Assembly (NCBI GenBank): GCA_902492455.1
Contig: CABULH010000017.1
Coordinates: 1 to 64,000, forward strand
Direction of reading: 5' to 3'
Length of the DNA stretch: 64,000 bases
From: an uncultured Oscillospiraceae bacterium
Lineage (GTDB): Bacteria; Bacillota; Clostridia; Oscillospirales; Acutalibacteraceae
Positions 57,901 through 64,000 of this stretch are shown here, piece by piece (within the stretch, counting starts at the first letter, position 1; each line of letters begins with the position of its first letter). The position numbers and the translations under genes are program-made. The notes under the pieces were generated by a model that worked only from the letters and a program-made list of their open reading frames with translations, was not told where the DNA came from and did no database searches.

Positions 57901-59069
57901 ACCAACCTCGCGAAAAGGCATTTTTGAAAAATCTGAAAAAGAAAGCGGACAAGTCATCGGATGCGTTTAAGGAATATCGAAAACTGTGTGAAAAGCAGTA
58001 TGGTAAAAATGTATCCACCGCTATTATTCGGGAAGAAATCGCCTGTGATCTGTGTGAATATGCCATGTCTGGTTCATTGGAAATGTATGGCCGATTAAAG
58101 GATTTGTTTACCCCTGAAGCATTAGAAGCGTTGTGTGAGAATGCAAGAAAGGTGTTTGCGGCCAACCGAACCGGGAAGCGAGTTGGTGAAGGAAATTCAC
58201 AAATCCAGCCGTCCTCAGACCGAAATCCCCGGTATTACCTGGAGGAATCAGCGGAGACGAATGCGGGAGATGTGAATAAAGTTCACAATTTGCAGGCGGA
58301 GAAAAGCGCGCCCTCTTCCGTTGACGGGAATTCAGGTGGCGTGAATAATATTCACACAGGCGAAATGCTGGCAAGCCTGCGGGAAGCGGGGGCGTATGAA
58401 GGGTTGTCCGCCTACCTGCTGCGGCAGGCGATTCCGCAGGCGGAAGGAAGCAGCCTGGCGGCGTTGGTGCGGGACAGGCAGGCGCAGGCTCCCGGACTCA
58501 GCCGAACCCAGGCGGTGCAGGATTTGGCGGCGGAATATGTGGACAGCCGTCTCTTTACCGATGCGGATGCTATCCGACAGTTGGCAGAGGCCCGCCCGGA
58601 AACCGCCCGGCAGATTCTGGATTGGCTCCGTTCCGCCGAATCCCCCGATGAATCCCTGATCCAAGCCGAAAAGCTGTATTCCCAGGCGTTGGGGGATGGG
58701 GATGCATCATCGTTAATGTCGGAGCAGATTTCTCTGACGGAAGTGAATGAGGGAACTGCTAAATTAGGGGATAGTTTTGGTAAAATGGGTAGTTATGTAA
58801 ATAATCCCGGAATAAAAGTAGATTGGTTCCAATATGCTGAACACGGATATGAAAGAATAGCAAAAAGAGGAATGAGTAAGGAACAGGTTAATACAATTGT
58901 AAAAAATGGAAAGGCATTGTCACAAAATGGTGGCGACAAATTCGCATTCATAACAAAAGAAGGCGTTGTTGTAGTATCTAAAGAAGGAAAATTGATTACA
59001 GCTTGGGCCGACAGTTATTTTGACGATGCTATGAAAAACATAATAAAAGCGTTATTTGGCGATTCATAA
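54921..59069 (+). CDS. Giant phage protein with two zinc-protease-like motifs and a C-terminal toxin domain (paralog 1)
   Basis: About 1382 residues. GTG 54921 (GGGAG upstream) is chosen because MAFTFDEIKNS aligns with MVFSFSLDDLR of paralog 2; TTG 54906 is possible. Order: coiled coil (about 20-200), hydrophobic glycine-rich stretch (370-440), a linker in which two small genes are nested, a first HEGLH motif (738-742) in a conserved domain, a second HELFH motif (984-988), and a C-terminal domain (about 1285-1382) with VDWFQYAEHGYERIAKRGMS, like DUF4258-type toxin tips. A small gene follows directly. I infer a polymorphic toxin carried in or ejected by the phage particle. Confidence 0.75.
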   Translation: MAFTFDEIKNSIKMGSAPQGFENIKKEISTVQYDISAGDVNQWLEDARKFMLDSSSSNEEDIRSTKSNLRDRSRTIQAYLNRNGSLYGEQGGAALKQVKEFSKVIEQIPTVRDSSSTDIRNLSAAQLQEKIDQLQTEVDQAKAEQTAVDKSQNIWNKMLSSKQKDKVITDNNRLIEEKQQEITRYKQQLYYAQRGEELAKLPTDVQKKLTDYIDAEIAQAWLNQGTWHGFEDTDTKFLMKNGKRYTVKELQALAKNYSTKEYYDFLDGLAAYQVDGRELAEYIQLKLGQDYVKENQKDDERVAEEHPVLSSILSILAAPGKTAGLIDTGKTALYNAITGEQKPIDFSDPVYEYALFQSNVRDQVSSNIDSDVGRFFYQTGMSLGDFATLAPLTVVPGGKAVTTLLLGGGAATDTVLDINNRGGTASQAFWGGLAAGVAEAVFEKFSLDAIVKPKNITGIKTFVKEFLRGAGIEATEEMATEITNIITDEAIMGDKSSYNLSVKQYMENGISREEAEKQARLDLIKRVGLAGAGGFLSGGMIHGIQGGLNWAGNYRSGASNSALENLPGVAENQSLQNLQENGRMGIEGSGENGRIQTAQEFRGGYSDVYGESGEGNQGARTFDGRRAPEETRTYREDSQSFQRRVSEAVQGDPVRRLDKHGTGQIAYIPAEQVAAESEAGKAELGLRKLGAPVVVTEGNFETNRNGLTTLHTDASTAPGGAIYISNQTQIPAELIVAHEGLHFLQRQNSPLYDNFYDVLREYIDFDSKTYDEVAGQINEEHYGGRLDLKDPDSVGPIFTELSAYIHQWINADPAFARETFSGMFRDWDAVVEASRALREAMDRGIQTEGSGEYGGEKEIDIRQYQGSTGGLDGRGEPGDGQRPGISETAGENNSRVGQTRFTIWSGQKSGEIEFDAVRPEYYSEKQQIDSNTGSEYGCTVYYLPKGTTITFGNESMVMRQVAFVLPNTSAIFVLDGTAKDFIHHELFHLLLGKNQPREKAFLKNLKKKADKSSDAFKEYRKLCEKQYGKNVSTAIIREEIACDLCEYAMSGSLEMYGRLKDLFTPEALEALCENARKVFAANRTGKRVGEGNSQIQPSSDRNPRYYLEESAETNAGDVNKVHNLQAEKSAPSSVDGNSGGVNNIHTGEMLASLREAGAYEGLSAYLLRQAIPQAEGSSLAALVRDRQAQAPGLSRTQAVQDLAAEYVDSRLFTDADAIRQLAEARPETARQILDWLRSAESPDESLIQAEKLYSQALGDGDASSLMSEQISLTEVNEGTAKLGDSFGKMGSYVNNPGIKVDWFQYAEHGYERIAKRGMSKEQVNTIVKNGKALSQNGGDKFAFITKEGVVVVSKEGKLITAWADSYFDDAMKNIIKALFGDS
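56695..56916 (+). CDS. Nested out-of-frame small gene A1 (73 residues)
   Basis: Lies wholly within the giant gene in another frame. ATG 56695 is 8 nt after AGAAGGGAG. The product is a charged helical protein: FAEAIAMYTGSPVRETKERE, then LSKEEFLKQF. The matching nested ORF in paralog 2 (61184) has the same Shine-Dalgarno at the same spacing and a clearly similar protein (FAEMVAQWTGRPVREPKERK, LSKEEFQKMF). Conservation in this frame argues for real translation. Function unknown. Confidence 0.55.
   Translation: MAEYKRPKNFAEAIAMYTGSPVRETKEREPLTEEEHQKRRELTEKIHSLSKEEFLKQFKETQFDDWTNTVQDK
57478..57657 (+). CDS. Nested out-of-frame small gene B1 (59 residues)
   Basis: ATG 57478 follows GGAAGGGAG by 8 nt, inside the giant gene. 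The product MAEKKKSIFDNIKVPLEDLT, then EEESRAMDNDPEFQKRLEKT, is acidic and helical. The equivalent ORF at 61964 encodes MAEKRTFLEDISEEESKALD-NDPEFQRW, with a short gap in the N-terminal part. Same initiation context in both paralogs. Function unknown. Confidence 0.55.
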   Translation: MAEKKKSIFDNIKVPLEDLTEEESRAMDNDPEFQKRLEKTIAEWDKLDSQFGRDKNQGK

Positions 59070-59083
59070 AGGAGGAAATAGAC

Positions 59084-59332
59084 TTGCTAGAAAATATTAC
59101 TAAAGCGATTATTGAATTTGATCCTTTGGATTTGCTGCCATATGCACCATCAGATGAATACGATGAAGAAATTCATGAGATTTACTCCTTCTTAAAAAAC
59201 AATGTAAATTGCGATCTAGATACATTAGCCGGTGAAATTTATGAAGTATTCAAAAAAACACTCGGTGATGATGTATTCACCAAAACGATTGCCGATTGCC
59301 ATCAGGTAGCGAGTAAGATACTGAAAAATTAA
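59084..59332 (+). CDS. Candidate immunity protein (DUF1871-like)
   Basis: An 82-residue acidic protein from TTG 59084 behind AGGAGG, 14 bp after the giant gene. IIEFDPLDLLPYAPSDEYDE and EIHEIYSFLKN resemble the DUF1871 pattern (DPxxLLxxxxPxDEYxxEI). Acidity, size, AT-richness and position right behind a toxin-type C-terminus fit an immunity protein for paralog 1. Not proven. Confidence 0.6.
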   Translation: MLENITKAIIEFDPLDLLPYAPSDEYDEEIHEIYSFLKNNVNCDLDTLAGEIYEVFKKTLGDDVFTKTIADCHQVASKILKN

Positions 59333-59401
59333 TATCTGGGTGATATTCTGCTTGAGGGGCTATGCCAAAAGGTATAGTCTCTTTCTTTATACCTTGCGAG
59401 C

Positions 59402-59929
59402 AACAATGCGGCGGCGCTGCAGAAGCAGCTGGAATGGCAAAAGCAGCAGGCGGAAAAGCAGGCTGCGGCTTCATCCGGGAGCAGTCAGCAAGGAGGAAGC
59501 CAGAAGGCAACTGCGGAACCATCGGGAAAGAGCGCATCGGCTACATCGACAGCGGCCTCGGCTCCGTCCGGCGGATCTAAAAAGACTGCCGGCAGCACCT
59601 CTTCCAGTTCCACCGGAGGCGGCAGGTCCGGCAGCGTTTCGGCAAAGAATTTTTCCAAAACGAGCGAGCAGATGAAAAAGGAGAGCCAAAAATTACGCAG
59701 TCCTAAAGAAACAGAATTGCTGTTGAAGGGGATGACCCCCACAGTAATGAGTTTTACAGAGAATGTGCAGAAGGATTACGAGAAGAGAACCGGTAAAAAG
59801 CCGGGTGATTTCTTTTATACCGATGATTTCAGAGAGTTTGTATACAGCAAGTTCCAGCAATCCATTCAAAATGGAGTGAATTATAATGCGGACGAAATAC
59901 GGACCGTGATGCTGACATACGGATTTTAA
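59402..59929 (+). pseudogene. 5'-truncated copy of the coiled-coil gene (53948 family)
   Basis: An open frame begins without a proper start and reads NNAAALQKQLEWQKQQAEKQ, matching AAALQKQLEWQNQQAE of the gene at 53948. A Ser/Thr/Gly-rich linker and a new C-terminus follow (LRSPKETELLLKGMTPTVMS...). ATG 59672 could still start an 85-residue product. It marks the left edge of a duplicated cassette: coiled-coil gene end, giant gene, immunity gene. Confidence 0.55.
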
Positions 59930-59946
59930 AGGGTGGGAGATTAACA

Positions 59947-62900
59947 ATGGTTTTTTCATTTTCCCTAGATGATCTGAGAGAAATTGCGAACTCTCCCGCA
60001 TATGAAGGGATGGATCTGTACGATATCGATCAGATAAGGAGACAGCAGAAATCCCAACAGCAGGAGACGATGGGGCCCAACGATTTACTTTACCAGGAGA
60101 AGAACAGAAAAAACCAGCAATTGGCGGAAGAACTGGTGGGGCTGTCCAAGGGGAACGCGGGGGAAAAGCTGCTGTACCATATGATGTCTGCGGCGGATCA
60201 GATCGCCAACATCGGGAAGAAACCGGGAAGCCCGCCGTCCGCGTCCCAATATGCGTCGGCGCAGCTGCGGGAGGAAAGAAAAGAAGAAGAAAGTCCGCTG
60301 GAAAAAGGGCTGTACAAATTCAACGATATCCAGAACCGGCAGGTGGGAAGCAAAATCGCGGAGAGTATCAGCGGGAATCCGGCACTGGAGGGGCTGTATG
60401 CAGTCACATCGGGAATGGGACAATATGCGGAGGATTTGAACAGCCTGCGGTACACCACGGCGCAGCCGCCGACGGCGAACGCCTATGCGGCAGGGGAAAT
60501 CCGCTCGAATATCAACTGGGGCCCGGAAATCATAAAGGGACAGAATCTGGGGCAATCGCTGTTTGATCTGGGTCAAACCACAGGAAGACTGCTGCCGTCG
60601 ATTGTATTGGGAAAAGCAGCGGGAGCGCCGCAGCAGATGGGATCTATATTAACGGGTGTTTCATCGATGGGAGGGGCGCGTGCGCAGGCGCTGCGGGACG
60701 GCTACTCAGCAGGCGAGGCGCTGGTATACGGAGCGGTGAACGGCGCGCTGGAAGGCGGACTGGAATATGCGCTGGGCGGCATTGGTACATTGGGCAAGGG
60801 TGGAACGAGCAAGGCGCTGTCGAAGCTACCGGTATTGCAGAAGCTGAAAGAAATGCTGCCGCAGGCGATCAAAAGCCCGACGATGCAGAAGGCGCTGAAA
60901 ACCATGGGATCGTATATCGCGCGGATGGGAGACGAAGGGTTTGAGGAATATCTGCAGGCGGTGATCGACCCGATGGTGAGGAATCTGATTCTGAAAGAGG
61001 ACAACGAGTTGGATCTGCTGTCGGACGACGCGCTGTATGCGGCGTTTTTGGGAGCGCTGACGGCGGGGATTCTGAATCTTCCCAGCGCGATGACCGGAGG
61101 CATGAACGGCGGGAATGCGGAGAATCAGTCGTTGCAAAATCCCCTTGAAAATGGTAGGATGGGATTAGAAGGGAGTGACGGATATGGAGGAGAAGCAGCA
61201 CAAACCGACATTCGCGGAAATGGTGGCGCAATGGACTGGGAGGCCGGTGAGAGAGCCCAAGGAGCGCAAGCCAATGACGGAAGAACAGCGCCGGAAATGG
61301 GAAGAATTTATGCAGAGGACGCAGAATCTTTCCAAAGAAGAATTTCAGAAGATGTTCTTCGGCGATCAGGACGAATCGACCAGCACGGAGAAGGACAAAT
61401 AGCGTATATTCCGGCGCAGCAGGTAGCGGCGGATAGCGAGGCGGGGAAGGCGGAGCAGGGGCTTCGCAAGCTGGGGGCCTCGGTGGTGGTGACGGAGGGG
61501 AATTTTGAAACCAACCGGAATGGTCTCACCACCCTGCACACCGATGCGTCCACCGCCCCGGATGGCGCCATCTACATATCCAACCAGACCAAGATTCCGG
61601 CGGAACAGATTGTTTCTCATGAGGGATTGCATTTTCTCCAGAGGCAGAACAGCCCGCTGTACAAGAATTTTTATGAAGATATCTACCGCAATGCGGATTT
61701 GCTATCTAAAGGTTATAATGATTTAGCAGAACAAATCAATGAAGAACATTATGGCGGGCGGCTGGATTTGGATGATCCGGACAGCGTGATTCCCATATTC
61801 ACGGAACTGACGGCGTATATTCATGAATGGCTGACAGTAGACCCGGAGCACGCGAAGAACACCTTCGGAGGGATGTTCCGGGATTGGGACGCGGTGGTGG
61901 AAGCGAGCCGGGCGCTGCGGGAGGCCATGGACCACGGCGTTCAAACGGAAGGGAGTGGAGAATATGGCGGAGAAAAGAACTTTCTTGGAGGATATTTCCG
62001 AAGAGGAAAGCAAAGCGTTGGACAACGACCCGGAATTTCAGAGATGGTCTCGAGAGATAGACCAAGAAGCCAAAGAGAGACAATTGAAACTGAAAGAGGC
62101 CGAGCAGAATTCGAAGCAGTCCAAGAAAGGAACCTGAGCAAAAAGCAAAAACGTGATTCCAAGATTGCCGACCGCTATGGATATGATTTGTATCATGTAC
62201 CATACGGCTCAACGATGACCTTTGATGGAGAAAGCCGGGTGATGGAGCAAACCGCTTTTATAAGGTCTGGGTTTGATGCGGTTTTTGCGTTGGATGGAAC
62301 AGATGCCGACTATATTCATCATGAACTGTTTCATCAGTTTATGCGAAAGAATCAACATGGCGAAATGCGTCTGTTGGATAGTGTTGAGCGTCGGATTGAT
62401 TATGACAGTGATAATTGGAACAGATATAAAAAGGGTTGTCAAGCACAGTATAAAGAAAAAGCCTCTCTTGATATTATTTACGAAGAAATCACGGGTGATC
62501 TGTGCGAATATGCCATGTCGGGATCGGAGACCATGCGAAACCGGTTGGAGGGCTTATTCGAACCCGGGACGCTGGATGCTCTTTGTAAAGAAGCAAGAAG
62601 GGTGTTTGCGGCCAACCGAACCGGGAAGCAAGTTGGTGAAGGAAGTTCACAAAACCAGCCGTCTTCAGACCGGAAATCCCGGTATTACCTGGAGGAAACA
62701 GGAGAGAGGAATGTGAACAATATTCACAATGCTTCTCAAGAAAAGGCAAAACCGTTGAGTGCGGAAGCGGCGGTGAACACAGAGAAGGGACAGGCCCAGC
62801 AAACCACGGTGCAGGGGATAGCAAAGGTGACGGACGGCGAGGTGGAGGTTAAGCTGCGGGAAGGAAAGACAGTGCCGCTTGCCGATGTCGAGTTCACCAA

Positions 62901-63807
62901 TCCGACGCTGGGAAGTTTGTATGAGGCCGCGGGGAACTACGTTACCGGCACCGCCAAGGCGTTTGTGGCCGGATACGATGGAAGTCTGCCGCTGACCCAG
63001 TACCAAGCGGCATTCGAGTTTATCCATAATCAGGCGGTGAAGGGCGTTGCCATGGACGCGGCGGTGGAAGCCGCGGGAGATGTGGGACAGCAGCTGAGCA
63101 ATAGCGCCCGCAAACTGGCGTATAACTCCGGCTTGAGGGATGCCCAAGTGTTGCATTCTCCGGCAGATAATGGTAGGATAGAAGCTGAGAATGAGATCGA
63201 GTTGGTTCCGGATAAGCAACTTTCTGTGGATATGGGTGCCGAACAGGTGCTGGATAATTTTGAAGAAAGTGCCCAAATGGATTTGAGTGAAGAAGGAGAT
63301 CGCGCTGGATTTAAATACAAACATAATCCGTCGGATAATCCGAAAGTTTTAAAAGATGTTTACGAAGATTCTAGTGCCATATATGGTTATAGACCGAGAA
63401 AAGATGGTAGTTTGTCTGCCTTTGCAGATGGAAATTGGTCTGATGCTGATTATGTTGAGTATGCCAGAAAAAATAGAATTGAGTATCATAATAGAAATGA
63501 GTCCGCAATTATGAAATTAGTATCAGAGATGCGATCTCAAGGACGTAACAATGAACAAATTGCAAGAGCAGTATCGAAGTACAGAAATCAAAGTAGATTA
63601 AATGCCTATTTGGATGCAGACGGAAACATATTAGATCAGGTTGGATATGAGCAAGCCTTGTTACATAGCAAATCTTATGATGATCTAATAAAAGAAGGGA
63701 AAACTAATGAAGATATAATTGAATCAGCTACGAGAGGAAATCCAGGAATGGATGCCTGTACCGGATTGTATGATGTTTATTATACTACTTATATGGGGGG
63801 AGAATAA
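59947..63807 (+). CDS. Giant phage protein with two zinc-protease-like motifs and a C-terminal toxin domain (paralog 2)
   Basis: 1286 residues from ATG 59947 behind GGTGGGAG. Same plan as paralog 1 after a different first 100 residues: QN-rich N-terminus, hydrophobic stretch (about 205-290 and 345-385), nested small genes, HEGLH (558-562), HELFH (792-796), a PSDRKSRYYLEE linker and TTVQGIAKVTDGEVEVKLRE domain. The last 170 residues (FKYKHNPSDNPKVLKDVYED...NPGMDACTGLYDVYY) resemble a toxin tip seen on RHS and other polymorphic proteins. It is wholly different from the tip of paralog 1. A new small ORF starts 1 nt after its stop. Confidence 0.75.
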   Translation: MVFSFSLDDLREIANSPAYEGMDLYDIDQIRRQQKSQQQETMGPNDLLYQEKNRKNQQLAEELVGLSKGNAGEKLLYHMMSAADQIANIGKKPGSPPSASQYASAQLREERKEEESPLEKGLYKFNDIQNRQVGSKIAESISGNPALEGLYAVTSGMGQYAEDLNSLRYTTAQPPTANAYAAGEIRSNINWGPEIIKGQNLGQSLFDLGQTTGRLLPSIVLGKAAGAPQQMGSILTGVSSMGGARAQALRDGYSAGEALVYGAVNGALEGGLEYALGGIGTLGKGGTSKALSKLPVLQKLKEMLPQAIKSPTMQKALKTMGSYIARMGDEGFEEYLQAVIDPMVRNLILKEDNELDLLSDDALYAAFLGALTAGILNLPSAMTGGMNGGNAENQSLQNPLENGRMGLEGSDGYGGEAAQTDIRGNGGAMDWEAGERAQGAQANDGRTAPEMGRIYAEDAESFQRRISEDVLRRSGRIDQHGEGQIAYIPAQQVAADSEAGKAEQGLRKLGASVVVTEGNFETNRNGLTTLHTDASTAPDGAIYISNQTKIPAEQIVSHEGLHFLQRQNSPLYKNFYEDIYRNADLLSKGYNDLAEQINEEHYGGRLDLDDPDSVIPIFTELTAYIHEWLTVDPEHAKNTFGGMFRDWDAVVEASRALREAMDHGVQTEGSGEYGGEKNFLGGYFRRGKQSVGQRPGISEMVSRDRPRSQRETIETERGRAEFEAVQERNLSKKQKRDSKIADRYGYDLYHVPYGSTMTFDGESRVMEQTAFIRSGFDAVFALDGTDADYIHHELFHQFMRKNQHGEMRLLDSVERRIDYDSDNWNRYKKGCQAQYKEKASLDIIYEEITGDLCEYAMSGSETMRNRLEGLFEPGTLDALCKEARRVFAANRTGKQVGEGSSQNQPSSDRKSRYYLEETGERNVNNIHNASQEKAKPLSAEAAVNTEKGQAQQTTVQGIAKVTDGEVEVKLREGKTVPLADVEFTNPTLGSLYEAAGNYVTGTAKAFVAGYDGSLPLTQYQAAFEFIHNQAVKGVAMDAAVEAAGDVGQQLSNSARKLAYNSGLRDAQVLHSPADNGRIEAENEIELVPDKQLSVDMGAEQVLDNFEESAQMDLSEEGDRAGFKYKHNPSDNPKVLKDVYEDSSAIYGYRPRKDGSLSAFADGNWSDADYVEYARKNRIEYHNRNESAIMKLVSEMRSQGRNNEQIARAVSKYRNQSRLNAYLDADGNILDQVGYEQALLHSKSYDDLIKEGKTNEDIIESATRGNPGMDACTGLYDVYYTTYMGGE
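61184..61402 (+). CDS. Nested out-of-frame small gene A2 (72 residues)
   Basis: ATG 61184, AGAAGGGAG 8 nt upstream, inside giant paralog 2. The product reads MEEKQHKPTFAEMVAQWTGR then PVREPKERKPMTEEQRRKWE. It is the counterpart of 56695-56916 with conservative replacements along its length. Confidence 0.55.
   Translation: MEEKQHKPTFAEMVAQWTGRPVREPKERKPMTEEQRRKWEEFMQRTQNLSKEEFQKMFFGDQDESTSTEKDK
61964..62137 (+). CDS. Nested out-of-frame small gene B2 (57 residues)
   Basis: ATG 61964, GGAAGGGAG 8 nt upstream, inside giant paralog 2. It encodes MAEKRTFLEDISEEESKALD, then NDPEFQRWSREIDQEAKERQ and a Lys/Glu tail. Counterpart of 57478-57657. It lacks about 8 residues relative to B1, whereas the large frame diverges more strongly here. 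Confidence 0.55.
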   Translation: MAEKRTFLEDISEEESKALDNDPEFQRWSREIDQEAKERQLKLKEAEQNSKQSKKGT

Positions 63808-64000
63808 ATGTGGGATTCTATTGATAAAGAGAATTACAAAATATTTGTTAATACGAATATTGATTTGATGCTAAAAATTATTAAAGTTGAGAATCATCAT
63901 GAGATCCACATTAATTATAAGGGGTATAATATTGCGTTTCCAATGGAAGTATGGGGGTTCGGATCAGCTTGTGAAGAATGGGGAATAAGGGAGAAATTGG
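63808..64000 (+). CDS. Candidate immunity protein, partial at window edge
   Basis: The ORF starts at ATG 63808, directly behind the stop of the giant gene, with GGGGGGAG as ribosome site. At least 64 residues (MWDSIDKENYKIFVNTNIDL...FPMEVWGFGSACEEWG), AT-rich and acidic, unlike the protein at 59084. By position it should be the immunity partner of the second toxin tip. It continues past the window. Confidence 0.6.
   Translation, partial: MWDSIDKENYKIFVNTNIDLMLKIIKVENHHEIHINYKGYNIAFPMEVWGFGSACEEWGIREKL

Overview
The window looks like chromosome from a GC-rich Clostridia (Firmicutes) species, probably a gut Oscillospirales-type bacterium. The reasons are strong AGGAGG Shine-Dalgarno sites, TTGACA/TATAAT promoters with 17-nt spacing, Clostridia-type protein families (YdbC, DUF6809-like, SdpI, a DivIVA-like coiled coil) and a Tn4451-type mobile element. 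No rRNA, tRNA or CRISPR array was seen. GC content was judged by eye only.

Layout. 1-2290: right end of an integrative mobilizable element (relaxase tail, TnpW-like protein, TnpX-like large serine recombinase) that appears to have landed inside an XRE-type regulator gene, whose 3' part survives. 2300-11100: small metabolic genes (GNAT acetyltransferases, an SGNH hydrolase, an exported protein) and a leftward six-gene operon with one ABC ATPase, two pairs of ABC-2 permeases and a methyltransferase. 11200-13800: a promoter-leader-terminator unit ahead of a second methyltransferase, an AT-richer alpha/beta hydrolase that looks inserted, and gene debris. 13840-20740: leftward tetrapyrrole/cobalamin genes (precorrin-2 dehydrogenase, CobC-like, CobS, CobT) mixed with uncharacterised genes. 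20996-25240: nucleoside phosphorylase, DivIVA-like protein, fumarase beta-like protein, YdbC and UppP. 25300-27100: a toxin-immunity locus with a duplicated, MITE-interrupted immunity gene and a second copy of the uppP tail. 27766-33770: a BlaI-type regulator with an M56-M23 fusion protein, an EnvC-like M23 protein, a transglutaminase lipoprotein and a CofE-like ligase. 33930-35600: several tiny ribbon-helix-helix genes, each with its own palindromic operator. 36936-40310: an SdpR/SdpI/ABC operon with paired operators. 41246-64000 (continuing past the edge): a podovirus-like prophage morphogenesis module (terminases, scaffold-like protein, capsid, portal, connector, stabilisation-type protein, coiled-coil protein), then two giant paralogous proteins. 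Each giant protein ends in a different toxin-like domain and is followed by a small candidate immunity gene.

Two features stand out. (1) A dispersed structured repeat family, about 23 full units at ten loci, in both chromosome and prophage and in both orientations. Each unit is a GGAG...CTCC hairpin followed by a three-way junction: one outer stem and two inner hairpins, one of them usually with an ATAAGGGA-like loop. Stem sequences change between copies while pairing is kept, which implies selection on, or mobilisation through, the fold. I do not recognise it as a named family. (2) Both giant prophage proteins contain two small out-of-frame ORFs at equivalent positions. Each has its own AAGGGAG Shine-Dalgarno at identical spacing, and the encoded proteins are conserved between paralogs, so this looks like dual coding inside polymorphic-toxin genes.

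All family assignments come from reading motifs and remembered family features. No database search was run.
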